A stretch of 54,439 nt of DNA from Marinobacter gelidimuriae (lineage in GTDB: Bacteria > Pseudomonadota > Gammaproteobacteria > Pseudomonadales > Oleiphilaceae), in contig NZ_KB889862.1 of assembly GCF_000372805.1 (NCBI RefSeq), positions 1,162-55,600 of the forward strand, written 5' to 3'. The position numbers and the translations under genes are program-made. The notes below the pieces were generated by a model that had not been told where the DNA came from, did no database searches, and worked only from the letters and a program-made list of their open reading frames with translations. Positions 39,437 through 49,438 of the stretch are shown here, piece after piece. Each line of letters begins with the position of its first letter. Position 1 is the first letter of the stretch.

Positions 39437-40828
39437 TCAGCTTCTGCGCGGCCGGCTATTGCCGCTTCGGTTGCCACTGCTACGGTTACCGGTCGGGCGC
39501 GAGCCCTGTGGCCGACGACCGCGTTTGCGGGCGATCGGGGCGTTGTCCATCGGAACCATCAACGCTTCGTCCGGCACCTCGCTGGCAAGTTTCTGACCGA
39601 TGTACTTTTCAATCGCCGGCAGGGCGAAGGAATCGTCTTCGCCGGCAAAGCTGATAGACACGCCGGTGCTGCCGGCACGACCGGTGCGGCCGATACGGTG
39701 TACGTAATCTTCGGCGTTATCTGGCAGATTATAGTTGAACACATGGGTTACGCCGTTAACGTGAATACCACGGCCTGCGACGTCTGTAGCCACCAGCACC
39801 TGAATGCTGCCGGCCTTGAACTGCTCAAGGGTTTTCAGGCGTTTGGCCTGGGCAATCTCGCCAGACATCAGCGAAACCGATACCCCCTGATTGCGCAGGT
39901 CTTCTTCCAAATCACGGCACTGGTCACGGCGATTGGCGAACACCAGCGCCTTGTCCACTTCCGGGCGCTTCAGATAATTCACCAGCACCCTCAGTTTTTC
40001 ATCATCGCCGACCAGGTACACGGTCTGTTCAACCCGCTCGGCGGTTTTCTGCTCCGGCTCAATTTCCACAAACTCGGCGCTCTGGGTCCACATAGACGCA
40101 AGATTCAATACATCCTGGTTAAACGTCGCGCTGAACAGCAGCGTCTGGCGATTTTCCTTCGGGGTACACTTGCGGATGATGCGTTTAACATCCGGAATAA
40201 AGCCCATGTCGAGCATGCGGTCGGCTTCGTCAAGAATCAGAATATCGATCTGGTCGAGAAACACGTCCTGAGAGCCCAGAAAATCGATCAACCGGCCCGG
40301 CGTTGCCACCAGAATATCCACGACTTCGTTCTGTAATTGATCACGCTGCTTGTCGTAGTGCATACCGCCAACCACGGTCACGACTTTATGGCCGGTATGG
40401 GCACACAGCTGCTCGGCGTCTTTGGCGATCTGCATCGCCAACTCGCGGGTGGGCGCCAGCGCCAGAACCCGCGGCTCCGAAGCAAAGCGCTTGCTGTCCT
40501 CAATCGGGGTTTCCAGCATGGTCTGGATCGCGGTAATCAGAAACGCTGCGGTTTTACCGGTGCCGGTCTGGGCCTGGCCGATCAGATCCTGGCAAGCCAG
40601 GGTCCAGGGCAGGGTTTCGGCCTGTATCGGTGTGCAGTATTCAAAGCCTATGGCGGCAATGGCCTGCTGCAGGCGATGGTCCAGATTCAGATCGCTAAAG
40701 CGCCAATCAGAGGTGTGGCTTCGATCAATAGTAGGACTGTCAATAACGGGACTGTCACTAGCACTGGAGATGTCGTTGCCAGCAGTAGACGTCGGGTTGC
40801 TGTCAGTAGGGTTATTATCAATGGTCAT
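39437..40828 (-). CDS. rhlB: DEAD-box RNA helicase RhlB
   Basis: An RNA helicase that in E. coli is part of the RNA degradosome. The 463-residue protein has an acidic, Ser/Thr/Asn-rich N-terminus (about 1-35), the Q motif FEYCTPIQ (about 61-68), motif I AQTGTGKT (about 85-92), motif II DEAD (in ILILDEADRMLDMGF, about 189-203), motif III SAT (about 224-226) and motif VI HRIGRTGRAG (about 370-379). The C-terminus is basic and Arg/Gly/Ser-rich, suiting RNA binding. RhlB and RhlE are hard to separate; LPAIEKYIGQ and overall length favour RhlB. Confidence 0.88.
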   Translation of the reverse strand: MTIDNNPTDSNPTSTAGNDISSASDSPVIDSPTIDRSHTSDWRFSDLNLDHRLQQAIAAIGFEYCTPIQAETLPWTLACQDLIGQAQTGTGKTAAFLITAIQTMLETPIEDSKRFASEPRVLALAPTRELAMQIAKDAEQLCAHTGHKVVTVVGGMHYDKQRDQLQNEVVDILVATPGRLIDFLGSQDVFLDQIDILILDEADRMLDMGFIPDVKRIIRKCTPKENRQTLLFSATFNQDVLNLASMWTQSAEFVEIEPEQKTAERVEQTVYLVGDDEKLRVLVNYLKRPEVDKALVFANRRDQCRDLEEDLRNQGVSVSLMSGEIAQAKRLKTLEQFKAGSIQVLVATDVAGRGIHVNGVTHVFNYNLPDNAEDYVHRIGRTGRAGSTGVSISFAGEDDSFALPAIEKYIGQKLASEVPDEALMVPMDNAPIARKRGRRPQGSRPTGNRSSGNRSGNSRPRRS

Positions 40829-41284
40829 ACAGTTTCGGTGTCCTTGGTATTCCGGGAGTCAGAACCGACAGCCGCCCATAATGGCGCAACTCGCCATGCA
40901 TCTTTTTGCAAGGCCTCTGTGAGCAAGCCCTCGGTTCCATAAAAACGCGTTAGCGCGTGTAAAAATCCGCTGCACGGCAGGGTATACTGCTGTTGGAGCC
41001 GCTCAGGGGTATATTCTTAAATTCGCCCGCACCGGCACCAGAATAGTCTGGCAAGGCTGACGGAACAAACCATTAAATAGCATGATAAGATCGTTTGAGC
41101 AGTGCATCATTGGGGGACTATTGTGCGACTTTAACAGCCTCAATGCCAGCGCGATCTTGGGCCTGGGTCAAGGCATAAAGTGCTGCGCCGGAAAACGCCG
41201 ATGGACACTTGGGGAACTTGGCGCAACATTTACCCTCTACACCGCTGTCGGTTTCCACTCATTCGTTTGCAATTAAGGCTCAAC
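40829..41284. other. Intergenic region between rhlB and dsbD (456 bp)
   Basis: The genes diverge, so both promoters must lie here. A small hairpin ACGCG (40945-40949) / CGCGT (40954-40958) followed by GTAAAAA is visible. No tRNA, no conserved small RNA and no convincing ORF was recognised. A 64-codon frame at 41082-41276 has no ribosome site and looks like chance. Confidence 0.5.
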
Positions 41285-43219
41285 ATGATTGTTACTGCCA
41301 CGGCCCGGCAACGGCCTCGGGCTTTTTGCCAACTAAGCGCGCTTGTCGCATTGATGGTTTTTTTGCTGGCGCACAACACCGCGTTCGCACAACAGGATGC
41401 CACCTTCTCAAGCTGGCTTGGCGGCAATTCCGCTGGCCAAGGCGAATTTCTTCCTGTCGATCAGGCGTTGCCTTTTAGTTACCGCACCGACGGTGACGCG
41501 CTCATACTCGAGTGGGACATTGCACCGGAACACTATCTTTATAGGAGCCGAATTTCCGTAACCCCGGTCAGCGCGGGCATCAGCCTTGGAGAGCTTGAGT
41601 TTGCACGCCCGGGCGTGATCACCAACGACGAGTTTTTTGGCGAGATGGCGGTGTTTTACGATCCGATCCAGGCTCGGCAACCCATTCAACTGCCCCCCGG
41701 GGTGACCGAAGCCGAGCTTCAGGTCAGCTATCAAGGCTGCGCCAGTGCCGGCTTGTGCTACCCGCCGCAAACCCGCGACCTGCTGTTTTACGCCAACAGT
41801 AATGGCTTAAGCAGTGCTGCGCCCGGCGAGGTGGTCAAATCCAATGCCACATCTGACGCCAGCAACAGTCGCCCCAACCCGGCGGTCGCTGTGTCCGATA
41901 CTCGCAGCGCCAGTGGGCTTGCCGGCTTTATGAGCCAACAGCCGACATGGCTGATCGTTGGCGTATTTTTCCTGTTGGGCCTGGGGCTGACTTTTACTCC
42001 CTGCGTGCTGCCCATGATACCCATTATTTCCTCACTGGTGTCTGGCCAGAATACCCGCTCCAGCGCCCATGCCCTGGTGCTTGCGTCAAGTTACGTGTTG
42101 GGCATGGCGCTGACCTACGCCGCAGCCGGCGTGGTGACCGGTTTGCTGGGGGCCAGCTTTAACCTGCAAGCACAACTGCAGTCGCCCGTGGTACTGGGCG
42201 TATTCGCCGCGCTGTTCACCGTGTTTGCGCTGGCCATGTTTGACGTTTTTGAGTTACGACTACCGGCGTTTATCCGCAACCCTCTCAGCAATGCCAGCCA
42301 AAACCTGTCCGGCGGGCGCATTGCCAGCCTGTTTGGCATAGGTGCGCTGTCGGCGCTGGTGGTATCGCCTTGCGTGTCGGCGCCGCTGGCAGGCAGCCTG
42401 TTGTACATTTCCGCAACCCAGGACGCGATCATCGGCGGTCTGGCGCTGCTGGCCATGGGCCTGGGCATGGGCGTGCCGCTGATTGCTGTGGCGGTGGGTG
42501 GGCGCAAAATTCTGCCGACCTCGGGCGCCTGGATGACAACGGTCAAGCACGGTTACGGCATTATGCTGCTGGCCGTCGCCATCTGGCTGCTGGAACGGAT
42601 GCTTGCGCCCTGGCTTACTCTGACTCTGTGGGGCTTACTGGTTGCCGTGGTGGGCGTTCAACTGGGCGCCTTCGACGCCGCCAAAGCCGGCTGGCAACGC
42701 ACCCGCAAGGGGCTTGGGCTAGTGGCCTTTGCTTGGGGTATGGCGCTGCTGGCGGGCGCACTGGCGGGTGCCAGCGATCCGCTGCGGCCGCTGGCGCCGT
42801 TCACGGCGGGCAGCGGCGCCGGCACCAGCACCGGCAGTGCGGCCAGCCACGCCAACTTCCAGCGCACCAGTGAACCGCAGCAGATACGCCAGCTTTTGCA
42901 ACAGGCTCAAGCAGCCGGTAAACCCGCGTTGCTGGATTTCTACGCCGACTGGTGCATTGCCTGCAAAGTGATGGAGCGCAATGTGTTCAGCGACACTGAG
43001 GTGGTTCAGGCTCTGGCGCCTTACAGCCTGATACAGCTTGATATGACGGCCAACACGCCACAGCAGCAGGCCCTGCTAGACGAGCTCGGCCTTTTCGGAC
43101 CGCCGGGCATCCTGTTTTACAACGTTAGTGGTCAGGAAATCGGTAGCCAACGTATTCTGGGTGAGATGAACCGCAGCGAGTTTTTGCAGCACCTGAACGG
43201 CGTCGATATTCGCGGCTGA
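41285..43219 (+). CDS. dsbD: Thiol:disulfide interchange protein DsbD
   Basis: It carries reducing power from cytoplasmic thioredoxin across the inner membrane to periplasmic DsbC, DsbG and cytochrome c maturation. The 644-residue protein has a signal peptide (about 1-33), a periplasmic alpha domain with CASAGLCYPP (about 145-154), eight membrane helices (about 200-500, with the catalytic cysteines in FTPCVLPMIP and VVSPCVSAPL), and a thioredoxin-like gamma domain with WCIAC (about 557-561). The ATG with AAGG before it matches the signal peptide; a longer reading frame upstream adds only unconserved sequence. Its closeness to the cbb3 oxidase fits a need for haem attachment to CcoO and CcoP. 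Confidence 0.94.
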   Translation: MIVTATARQRPRAFCQLSALVALMVFLLAHNTAFAQQDATFSSWLGGNSAGQGEFLPVDQALPFSYRTDGDALILEWDIAPEHYLYRSRISVTPVSAGISLGELEFARPGVITNDEFFGEMAVFYDPIQARQPIQLPPGVTEAELQVSYQGCASAGLCYPPQTRDLLFYANSNGLSSAAPGEVVKSNATSDASNSRPNPAVAVSDTRSASGLAGFMSQQPTWLIVGVFFLLGLGLTFTPCVLPMIPIISSLVSGQNTRSSAHALVLASSYVLGMALTYAAAGVVTGLLGASFNLQAQLQSPVVLGVFAALFTVFALAMFDVFELRLPAFIRNPLSNASQNLSGGRIASLFGIGALSALVVSPCVSAPLAGSLLYISATQDAIIGGLALLAMGLGMGVPLIAVAVGGRKILPTSGAWMTTVKHGYGIMLLAVAIWLLERMLAPWLTLTLWGLLVAVVGVQLGAFDAAKAGWQRTRKGLGLVAFAWGMALLAGALAGASDPLRPLAPFTAGSGAGTSTGSAASHANFQRTSEPQQIRQLLQQAQAAGKPALLDFYADWCIACKVMERNVFSDTEVVQALAPYSLIQLDMTANTPQQQALLDELGLFGPPGILFYNVSGQEIGSQRILGEMNRSEFLQHLNGVDIRG

Positions 43220-43230
43220 CACGTTAAACC

Positions 43231-43470
43231 TTAACCGCCGCGGCGAATCATAAAATGGAACTCGCCATCGCGTTGGTCCTGAGCCAGAAGTTCGTGGCCG
43301 AGAAACTGACAGAACCGGGGAATGTCCCGCACAGTAGAGGGGTCGGTTGCCGTTACCCGAAGAATGCCGCCCGCCGGCACGTCCAAAATACGGCTGTGCA
43401 GCATCATTACCGGTTCCGGGCAGTACAAGCCCCGGGCATCGAGTTCTGCATCAAATTCTGGGTTTTCCAC
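43231..43470 (-). CDS. Sulfur carrier/relay protein, TusA family
   Basis: A 79-residue protein with the TusA/SirA fold. The sulfur-accepting cysteine is in [12 protein letters not shown] (about 14-25), followed by [20 protein letters not shown] and HELL, typical of the family. TusA passes sulfur from IscS toward the MnmA thiouridylase, encoded at 29397. The family also includes other sulfur-relay members, so tusA itself is not certain. The gene converges with dsbD and diverges from the next gene. Confidence 0.88.
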   Translation of the reverse strand: MENPEFDAELDARGLYCPEPVMMLHSRILDVPAGGILRVTATDPSTVRDIPRFCQFLGHELLAQDQRDGEFHFMIRRGG

Positions 43471-43567
43471 GGTTTAGCTCCTGAGAATGGGTCGATTCAA
43501 CCTAAAAATCTGTTAACTTGCTGTTTATTGGACACCAGAATTCGAACCACAACAACCGAGGCACGCC

Positions 43568-43858
43568 ATGATCCGAGTATTAATTGAACGGCACATCGCC
43601 GAATCCCTGGAGGCCGCTTACGAAACCCGCTCGCGCAAGGTTTTGCAAAACGCGGTTGCTACCCCGGGCTTTATATCCGGTGAAGCCCTAAGCAATCGAA
43701 ACGATCCAAACAACCGCTTTACACTTTCGAATTGGCGCTCGGTCAGTCACTGGGACCGGTGGTACCAATCTAAAGAGCGCAAAGAGCTGATGGCGGAACT
43801 GATGCCGATGATGGATCGCGAAGAAATAATCACCATACTCGAGCAGGGCGGATCCTGA
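43568..43858 (+). CDS. Antibiotic-biosynthesis-monooxygenase (ABM) domain protein
   Basis: A 96-residue ferredoxin-like-fold protein: IRVLIERHIAESLEAAYETR at the start, then TPGFISGEALSN and NRFTLSNWRSVSHWDRWYQS, the usual ABM layout with an aromatic-rich centre. These small dimers bind haem or quinones or act as simple monooxygenases; catalysis is not proven here. It lies between the tusA-like gene and the cbb3 operon but is separated from ccoN by nearly 300 bp with a regulatory site, so joint control is unclear. Confidence 0.82.
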   Translation: MIRVLIERHIAESLEAAYETRSRKVLQNAVATPGFISGEALSNRNDPNNRFTLSNWRSVSHWDRWYQSKERKELMAELMPMMDREEIITILEQGGS

Positions 43859-44069
43859 CTCCTCGGCACCATGGGCAATCACCATAGCGATCGTGGGAGC
43901 ATCGTAGAAACCAACGCTGGGCAACCATGTATTTTTGTTCATGTTTCTCTCCGGAGAGTCACGTTAGGTGGCGTAAGTGCAATGGGAAAATAGTCAATCC
44001 AGATTACCACCTAATTACTTAACTCTTTGCCGCGCATCTATTTCCGCCACTTTTGATGCGTGTCAGGAG

Positions 44070-44083
44070 TTGACCTGAATCAT
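44070..44083 (+). promoter_or_regulatory. ANR/FNR-type site upstream of ccoN
   Basis: TTGACCTGAATCAT matches the FNR/ANR consensus TTGAT-N4-ATCAA at 8 of 10 fixed positions. It lies 69 bp before the ccoN ATG. In pseudomonads cbb3 operons of this kind are activated by ANR under low oxygen. An inverted repeat TTAGGTGG (43964-43971) / CCACCTAA (44007-44014) lies farther upstream and may be another operator. Confidence 0.65.
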
Positions 44084-44151
44084 TGCAAAGGCCTAATGCT
44101 TTCCTCATAATTACGCCCGCATAAACCCCTTTCTAACCCAATGGTAAGGCT

Positions 44152-45582
<1,431 letters not shown>

Positions 45583-45596
45583 CGGAGAGATATTAG

Positions 45597-46205
45597 ATGA
45601 AACATGAAATAGTTGAAAAAAACATTGGCCTGATGATTGTCTTGATCATGCTGACCATCAGTGGTGGCTTTCTGGCCGAAGTGGTTCCGTTGTTCTTCCT
45701 GAAGAGCGTTAACGAACCCATCGATGGCCTTGAACCTCTGGCAGCGCTGGAACTGGAAGGTCGTGACATCTACATTCGCGAAGGTTGTCATGTATGCCAC
45801 ACCCAACAGATTCGCCCGTTCCGTGCGGAAACAGAGCGCTATGGCCACTACTCCGTTGCGGGCGAGTTCGTTTACGACCGTCCGTTCCTGTGGGGCTCCA
45901 AACGTACCGGTCCTGACCTGGCCCGCGTTGGCGGTCGTTATTCCGATGCCTGGCAGCGCCAGCACCTGTATAACCCGCGCAGTGTAGTTCCTGAATCGAA
46001 CATGCCAGCATTCCCTTGGCTGTTCGAAGATCTTGTCAATCACAACGGTACCGCTGCCAAGCTGACGGGGCTGCAAACCTTGGGTGTTCCTTACACCGAC
46101 GAGCAAATCGCATTAGCGGCCGCCTCAGTAGAGGGCAAGTTTGAAATCGAAGCTTTGCTTGCATACCTGCAGCAGCTTGGCACCGTGCTTCCAAACAAAC
46201 GGTGA
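45597..46205 (+). CDS. ccoO: cbb3-type cytochrome c oxidase subunit II
   Basis: A membrane-anchored monohaem cytochrome c that passes electrons to CcoN. The 202-residue protein has one N-terminal helix ([23 protein letters not shown], about 11-33) and the haem site CHVCH (about 64-68). The methionine ligand is probably in [15 protein letters not shown] (about 131-145). It follows ccoN by 14 bp with GGAGAG as ribosome site. Confidence 0.97.
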   Translation: MKHEIVEKNIGLMIVLIMLTISGGFLAEVVPLFFLKSVNEPIDGLEPLAALELEGRDIYIREGCHVCHTQQIRPFRAETERYGHYSVAGEFVYDRPFLWGSKRTGPDLARVGGRYSDAWQRQHLYNPRSVVPESNMPAFPWLFEDLVNHNGTAAKLTGLQTLGVPYTDEQIALAAASVEGKFEIEALLAYLQQLGTVLPNKR

Positions 46206-46209
46206 TGTA

Positions 46210-46395
46210 ATGGACACTAACGACTTACGTGGCATTCATACCCTGATCATAATGGCGATGTTTATCGGCATCATCTGGTGGGCGTACAGTGCCCACCGCA
46301 AGAAGGCGAACGAAGAAGCATCGCACCTTCCGTTTGATGACGACGAGGTCGAACAGCGTACTCTTGAACGGGAAAAAACGGAGAAAAAACAATGA
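46210..46395 (+). CDS. ccoQ: cbb3-type cytochrome oxidase small subunit CcoQ
   Basis: A 61-residue single-helix protein (LRGIHTLIIMAMFIGIIWWAYS, about 5-26) with a highly charged C-terminus. CcoQ stabilises the oxidase, especially CcoP assembly. The start is the ATG at 46210, four bases after ccoO; longer reading frames run through the ccoO coding region. Its end overlaps ccoP by 4 bp. Confidence 0.93.
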   Translation: MDTNDLRGIHTLIIMAMFIGIIWWAYSAHRKKANEEASHLPFDDDEVEQRTLEREKTEKKQ

Positions 46396-47282
46396 CTACC
46401 TTTTGGAGCATTTGGGTCACTGTGATCATGCTCGGTACTATTTTCGGTTGTACCTGGTTGCTGCTTTCGACTCGCAAAAGCCAGACCTCCGATGTGGAAA
46501 CCGACCGTACTATGGGTCATTCCTTCGATGGCATCGAAGAATATGATAATCCGCTGCCGAAGTGGTGGTTCTATCTGTTCATGTCCACCATTGTGTTCTC
46601 GCTGGGCTATCTGGCGCTCTATCCGGGCCTTGGTAACTACAAGGGCCTGCTGGGCTGGACTTCTGTCAACCAGTGGGAAGCAGAAGTTGCCGAAGCCGAT
46701 GCGCTTTACGGCCCGATCTACGCACAGTATGGCAAAACAGCGGTACCCGAGCTGGCCAAGGTAGACGACGCCATGAAGCTTGGCCAACGTCTGTTCGCCA
46801 TCAACTGCACAGTGTGCCACGGTTCTGCGGCGCGCGGCCAAGTGGGTTTCCCTAACCTGACCGACACTGACTGGCTGTACGGTGGTTCACCGGAAGCCAT
46901 TCTGCACACCCTGAACAACGGCCGCATGGGCGTTATGCCGGCCAAAGGCGTGATGCCCAACATGACCGACACCCAGGTAGACCAGGTGGTCAACTACGTG
47001 TTGAGCTTCAGTGACCGCGCCAAAGATCCAGCCTCTGTTGAAGCCGGCAAGGCCGTGTTCATGCAGGGTTGTGCCGCTTGTCACGGTGCTGACGGTAAAG
47101 GTATGCAGGCCGTCGGCGCGCCTAACCTGACCGACAACGTGTGGCTGTATGGTTCGAACTTTGACTGGATCCGCCAAACGGTCATCCACGGCCGTCAGAA
47201 CCAAATGCCCGCGCAGAGCGGTCGTTTGTCTCAAGATCAGATTCAGATACTCGCCGCCTACGTTTACAGCATGTCCAACTGA
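46392..47282 (+). CDS. ccoP: cbb3-type cytochrome c oxidase subunit III
   Basis: A dihaem cytochrome c that takes electrons from the cytochrome bc1 side. The 296-residue protein has two N-terminal helices (about 5-25 and 55-78), the linker NQWEAEVAEADALYGPIYAQYG, and two haem sites: CTVCH (about 138-142) and CAACH (about 227-231). Its ATGA overlap with ccoQ shows coupling. Two hairpins follow the stop, separating it from ccoG. Confidence 0.97.
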   Translation: MTTFWSIWVTVIMLGTIFGCTWLLLSTRKSQTSDVETDRTMGHSFDGIEEYDNPLPKWWFYLFMSTIVFSLGYLALYPGLGNYKGLLGWTSVNQWEAEVAEADALYGPIYAQYGKTAVPELAKVDDAMKLGQRLFAINCTVCHGSAARGQVGFPNLTDTDWLYGGSPEAILHTLNNGRMGVMPAKGVMPNMTDTQVDQVVNYVLSFSDRAKDPASVEAGKAVFMQGCAACHGADGKGMQAVGAPNLTDNVWLYGSNFDWIRQTVIHGRQNQMPAQSGRLSQDQIQILAAYVYSMSN

Positions 47283-47289
47283 ACAAACC

Positions 47290-47309
47290 GGCCGGAGTTC
47301 GCTCCGGCC
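47290..47309 (+). terminator. TTCG-loop hairpin after ccoP
   Basis: GGCCGGAG (47290-47297), loop TTCG, CTCCGGCC (47302-47309): a perfect 8-bp stem with an extra-stable UUCG tetraloop, 7 bp after the ccoP stop. No strong T tract follows (CCGGTCCTTTC), so it may act as an mRNA stabiliser or a leaky terminator rather than a full stop. Confidence 0.6.
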
Positions 47310-47318
47310 CGGTCCTTT

Positions 47319-47353
47319 CAACTCTGTGTCTGCCGCTGGCGGGCACAGAGTTG
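47319..47353 (+). terminator. Long hairpin between ccoP and ccoG
   Basis: A 16-bp stem (47319-47334 pairing with 47338-47353, two G-T wobbles) with a 3-nt loop; the outer part is CAACTCTGTG / CACAGAGTTG. It lies 10 bp after the TTCG hairpin and just before the ccoG regulatory region. There is no T tract. Role unknown; attenuation or protection of the ccoNOQP message is possible. Confidence 0.55.
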
Positions 47354-47376
47354 AAGTGATCAAACAGGTGATCCAC

Positions 47377-47390
47377 CTGAGACAGATCAA
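47377..47390 (+). promoter_or_regulatory. Possible ANR/FNR site upstream of ccoG
   Basis: CTGAGACAGATCAA matches TTGAT-N4-ATCAA at 8 of 10 positions, 60 bp before the ccoG start. A near-match (TTGAAGTGATCAA, one base too short) lies just before it at 47351. Together they suggest that ccoGHIS has its own low-oxygen promoter. Confidence 0.45.
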
Positions 47391-47449
47391 GCATTCACTT
47401 CCAGGATCCCTCGCGCCCTGCCCCCCGTTTACCTTCATCGGAGAAATCG

Positions 47450-48880
47450 ATGAGCACCAAGATTCCGGTACAACAAATTGACCCGGCCAACGAGCCTTCC
47501 GACAAGAAGAAGGGGTCTGAATCTGTTGACCTTTACGCAAGTCGCAACAAGATTTATGTCAAAGAAATAAAGGGCTTTTTCCAGCGTATCCGCACATTCA
47601 GCCTGCTGGCGTTGATGGGTATGTATTTTTTGTTCGCCTGGCTGACGCTGAACGGCGACCCGTTGATTCACTTTGATCTGCCAGCCCGCGAATTCCACCT
47701 GTACGGTGCTACCTTCTTCCCGAAAGACTTCTTTCTGCTGTCAGGCATGCTGATTATCAGTGCTTTCGGTCTGTTTTTTATCACCACCCTTTTTGGCCGC
47801 GTATGGTGCGGTTACACCTGCCCGCAAACGGTATGGGCCTTCATCTTCATGTGGGTGGAAGAACGCATCGAGGGTGGCCGCAACAAGCGTATGAAGCTCG
47901 ACAAAGCGCCCAATTCCCGCTCAAAAGTTGCAAAGAAAACCGCCAAACATGTCATTTGGCTGCTAATTGCGCTAGCAACAGGTTTGACCTTCGTTGGTTA
48001 TTTTTATCCAATTCGTGAACTGGTTGTCGATCTGTTTACCCTGCAGGCCAATGGCTGGGCCTTCTTCTGGGTGGCATTTTTCACCATTGCCACCTACCTC
48101 AATGCTGGCTGGATGCGCGAGCAGGTGTGCCTTTACATGTGCCCGTACGCCCGCTTCCAATCGGTTATGTTCGACCCCAATACCCGTATTGTGTCCTACG
48201 ACCCGAATCGTGGCGAACCCCGTGGCGGCCGTAAGAAAGAAGTCAAACCCGATGAAGTCGGCCTGGGTGACTGCATCGACTGTGGCCAATGCGTTCAGGT
48301 GTGCCCGACCGGCATCGACATTCGTGACGGCCTGCAGTATGAGTGTATCGGCTGCGCCTTGTGCATCGATGCCTGCGACGACATCATGGACAAGATGAAC
48401 TACCCGCGCGGCCTGATTCGCTACACCACCGAAAACGAGCTGGAGGGCAAAACCTCCAAACTGCTGCGCCCGCGCACCTTCGGTTACGGCTTTATGCTGG
48501 CGCTGATGATCGGCGCTATTGGCTATACGGTAGCCAGCCGGGTTCCAGCGCAATTAGATGTACTGCGCGATCGCGGCGCACTGTTCAAATTTAACGGCGA
48601 GGGCCGGATCGAGAACTCCTACACCCTGAAGCTGGCCAATATGTCCGAAGCAACGCAAACCTACACTTTGAGCGTCAGTGGCATGGACGACATCCAGATT
48701 CTGACGCTGACCCAGATCACCGTCACAAGCGGCGAAAAATACTCGTTGCCAACTGTCGTGGACGTTCCGCCGGAATCCATTACCGAGAGCAACACCGATA
48801 TTGTCTTCACAGCCGTTTCTGATGACGAAATTGTTCTGACGCTTGAAACTGAAAACCGATTTATCGGTCCAACGCGCTAA
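47450..48880 (+). CDS. ccoG: Cytochrome oxidase assembly ferredoxin-like protein CcoG
   Basis: A membrane protein that reduces copper for delivery to the cbb3 oxidase. The 476-residue protein has helices near 47-65, 92-112, 165-185 and 200-220, GRVWCGYTCPQTVW (about 118-131), and two iron-sulfur sites in CIDCGQCVQVCP (about 275-286) and CIGCALCIDAC (about 301-311). A C-terminal immunoglobulin-like FixG domain follows (about 370-476). Its own regulatory region is proposed upstream. GGAG precedes the ATG. Confidence 0.96.
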   Translation: MSTKIPVQQIDPANEPSDKKKGSESVDLYASRNKIYVKEIKGFFQRIRTFSLLALMGMYFLFAWLTLNGDPLIHFDLPAREFHLYGATFFPKDFFLLSGMLIISAFGLFFITTLFGRVWCGYTCPQTVWAFIFMWVEERIEGGRNKRMKLDKAPNSRSKVAKKTAKHVIWLLIALATGLTFVGYFYPIRELVVDLFTLQANGWAFFWVAFFTIATYLNAGWMREQVCLYMCPYARFQSVMFDPNTRIVSYDPNRGEPRGGRKKEVKPDEVGLGDCIDCGQCVQVCPTGIDIRDGLQYECIGCALCIDACDDIMDKMNYPRGLIRYTTENELEGKTSKLLRPRTFGYGFMLALMIGAIGYTVASRVPAQLDVLRDRGALFKFNGEGRIENSYTLKLANMSEATQTYTLSVSGMDDIQILTLTQITVTSGEKYSLPTVVDVPPESITESNTDIVFTAVSDDEIVLTLETENRFIGPTR

Positions 48881-48934
48881 CGGCGTTTGGGCTACAACGT
48901 ACCACGCTTGAATGTAAAACCGAGACGTAACTTT

Positions 48935-49438
48935 ATGACTGCTGAAACACCCGTTGCACCCTGGTACCGCCAGCCCTGGTTCTGGTTTTTGACCATCGCT
49001 CCACTGGCTGCCATTACGTGGAGTATGACCATGCTTGTGGTTGCCGTTAACATGGAAGACAGCATGGTGTCAGACGACTATTCGAAGGAAGGTCGGGGTA
49101 TCAACCTTGAATTAGCCCGTGACGACAAGGCCGCCGAGCTGGAACTGGAAGCCGACATCCAGTTTGATGGCCGCCAACTGTCCCTGAACTTGACCTCCAC
49201 CGAAGATTTTCCATATCTGGTGCTGAACCTGTTCCACCCTACCCTGGACAAGTACGATCGAGTAGTACAGTTCAGTCGCGAAAGCATTGGCCACTACACG
49301 GCGCGCATGAATGAAGACATTGACGGGCGCTGGTACTACGATTTGCGCGGCCCGACCAACGAATGGCGACTGAAAGGCGAAGCCTGGCTGCCAGCAGAGA
49401 AGGGACTCAAGCTGAAAGCGGGCCTAGTCAGAGGGTGA
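48935..49438 (+). CDS. ccoH: cbb3 oxidase assembly protein CcoH/FixH
   Basis: A 167-residue protein with one N-terminal helix (WFWFLTIAPLAAITWSMTMLVV, about 14-35) and a periplasmic FixH domain containing YSKEGRGINLELARDD and DGRWYYDLRGPTNEWRLKGEAWLP. FixH/CcoH remains bound to the oxidase during assembly. The ATG at 48935 fits the family start; the longer frame upstream is unsupported. The stop overlaps the GTG start of ccoI. Confidence 0.92.
   Translation: MTAETPVAPWYRQPWFWFLTIAPLAAITWSMTMLVVAVNMEDSMVSDDYSKEGRGINLELARDDKAAELELEADIQFDGRQLSLNLTSTEDFPYLVLNLFHPTLDKYDRVVQFSRESIGHYTARMNEDIDGRWYYDLRGPTNEWRLKGEAWLPAEKGLKLKAGLVRG

Noticed and set aside
41082..41276. 64-codon frame in the rhlB-dsbD gap
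   Set aside because: No ribosome site, no similarity, and composition of chance ORFs; listed only under the intergenic region.
43688..43942. Minus-strand frame MNKNTWLPSVGFYDAPTI with a GGAG site before it
   Set aside because: The start looks plausible, but most of it runs antisense through the ABM gene and I cannot match it to a family. Could be a remnant; not strong enough to list.
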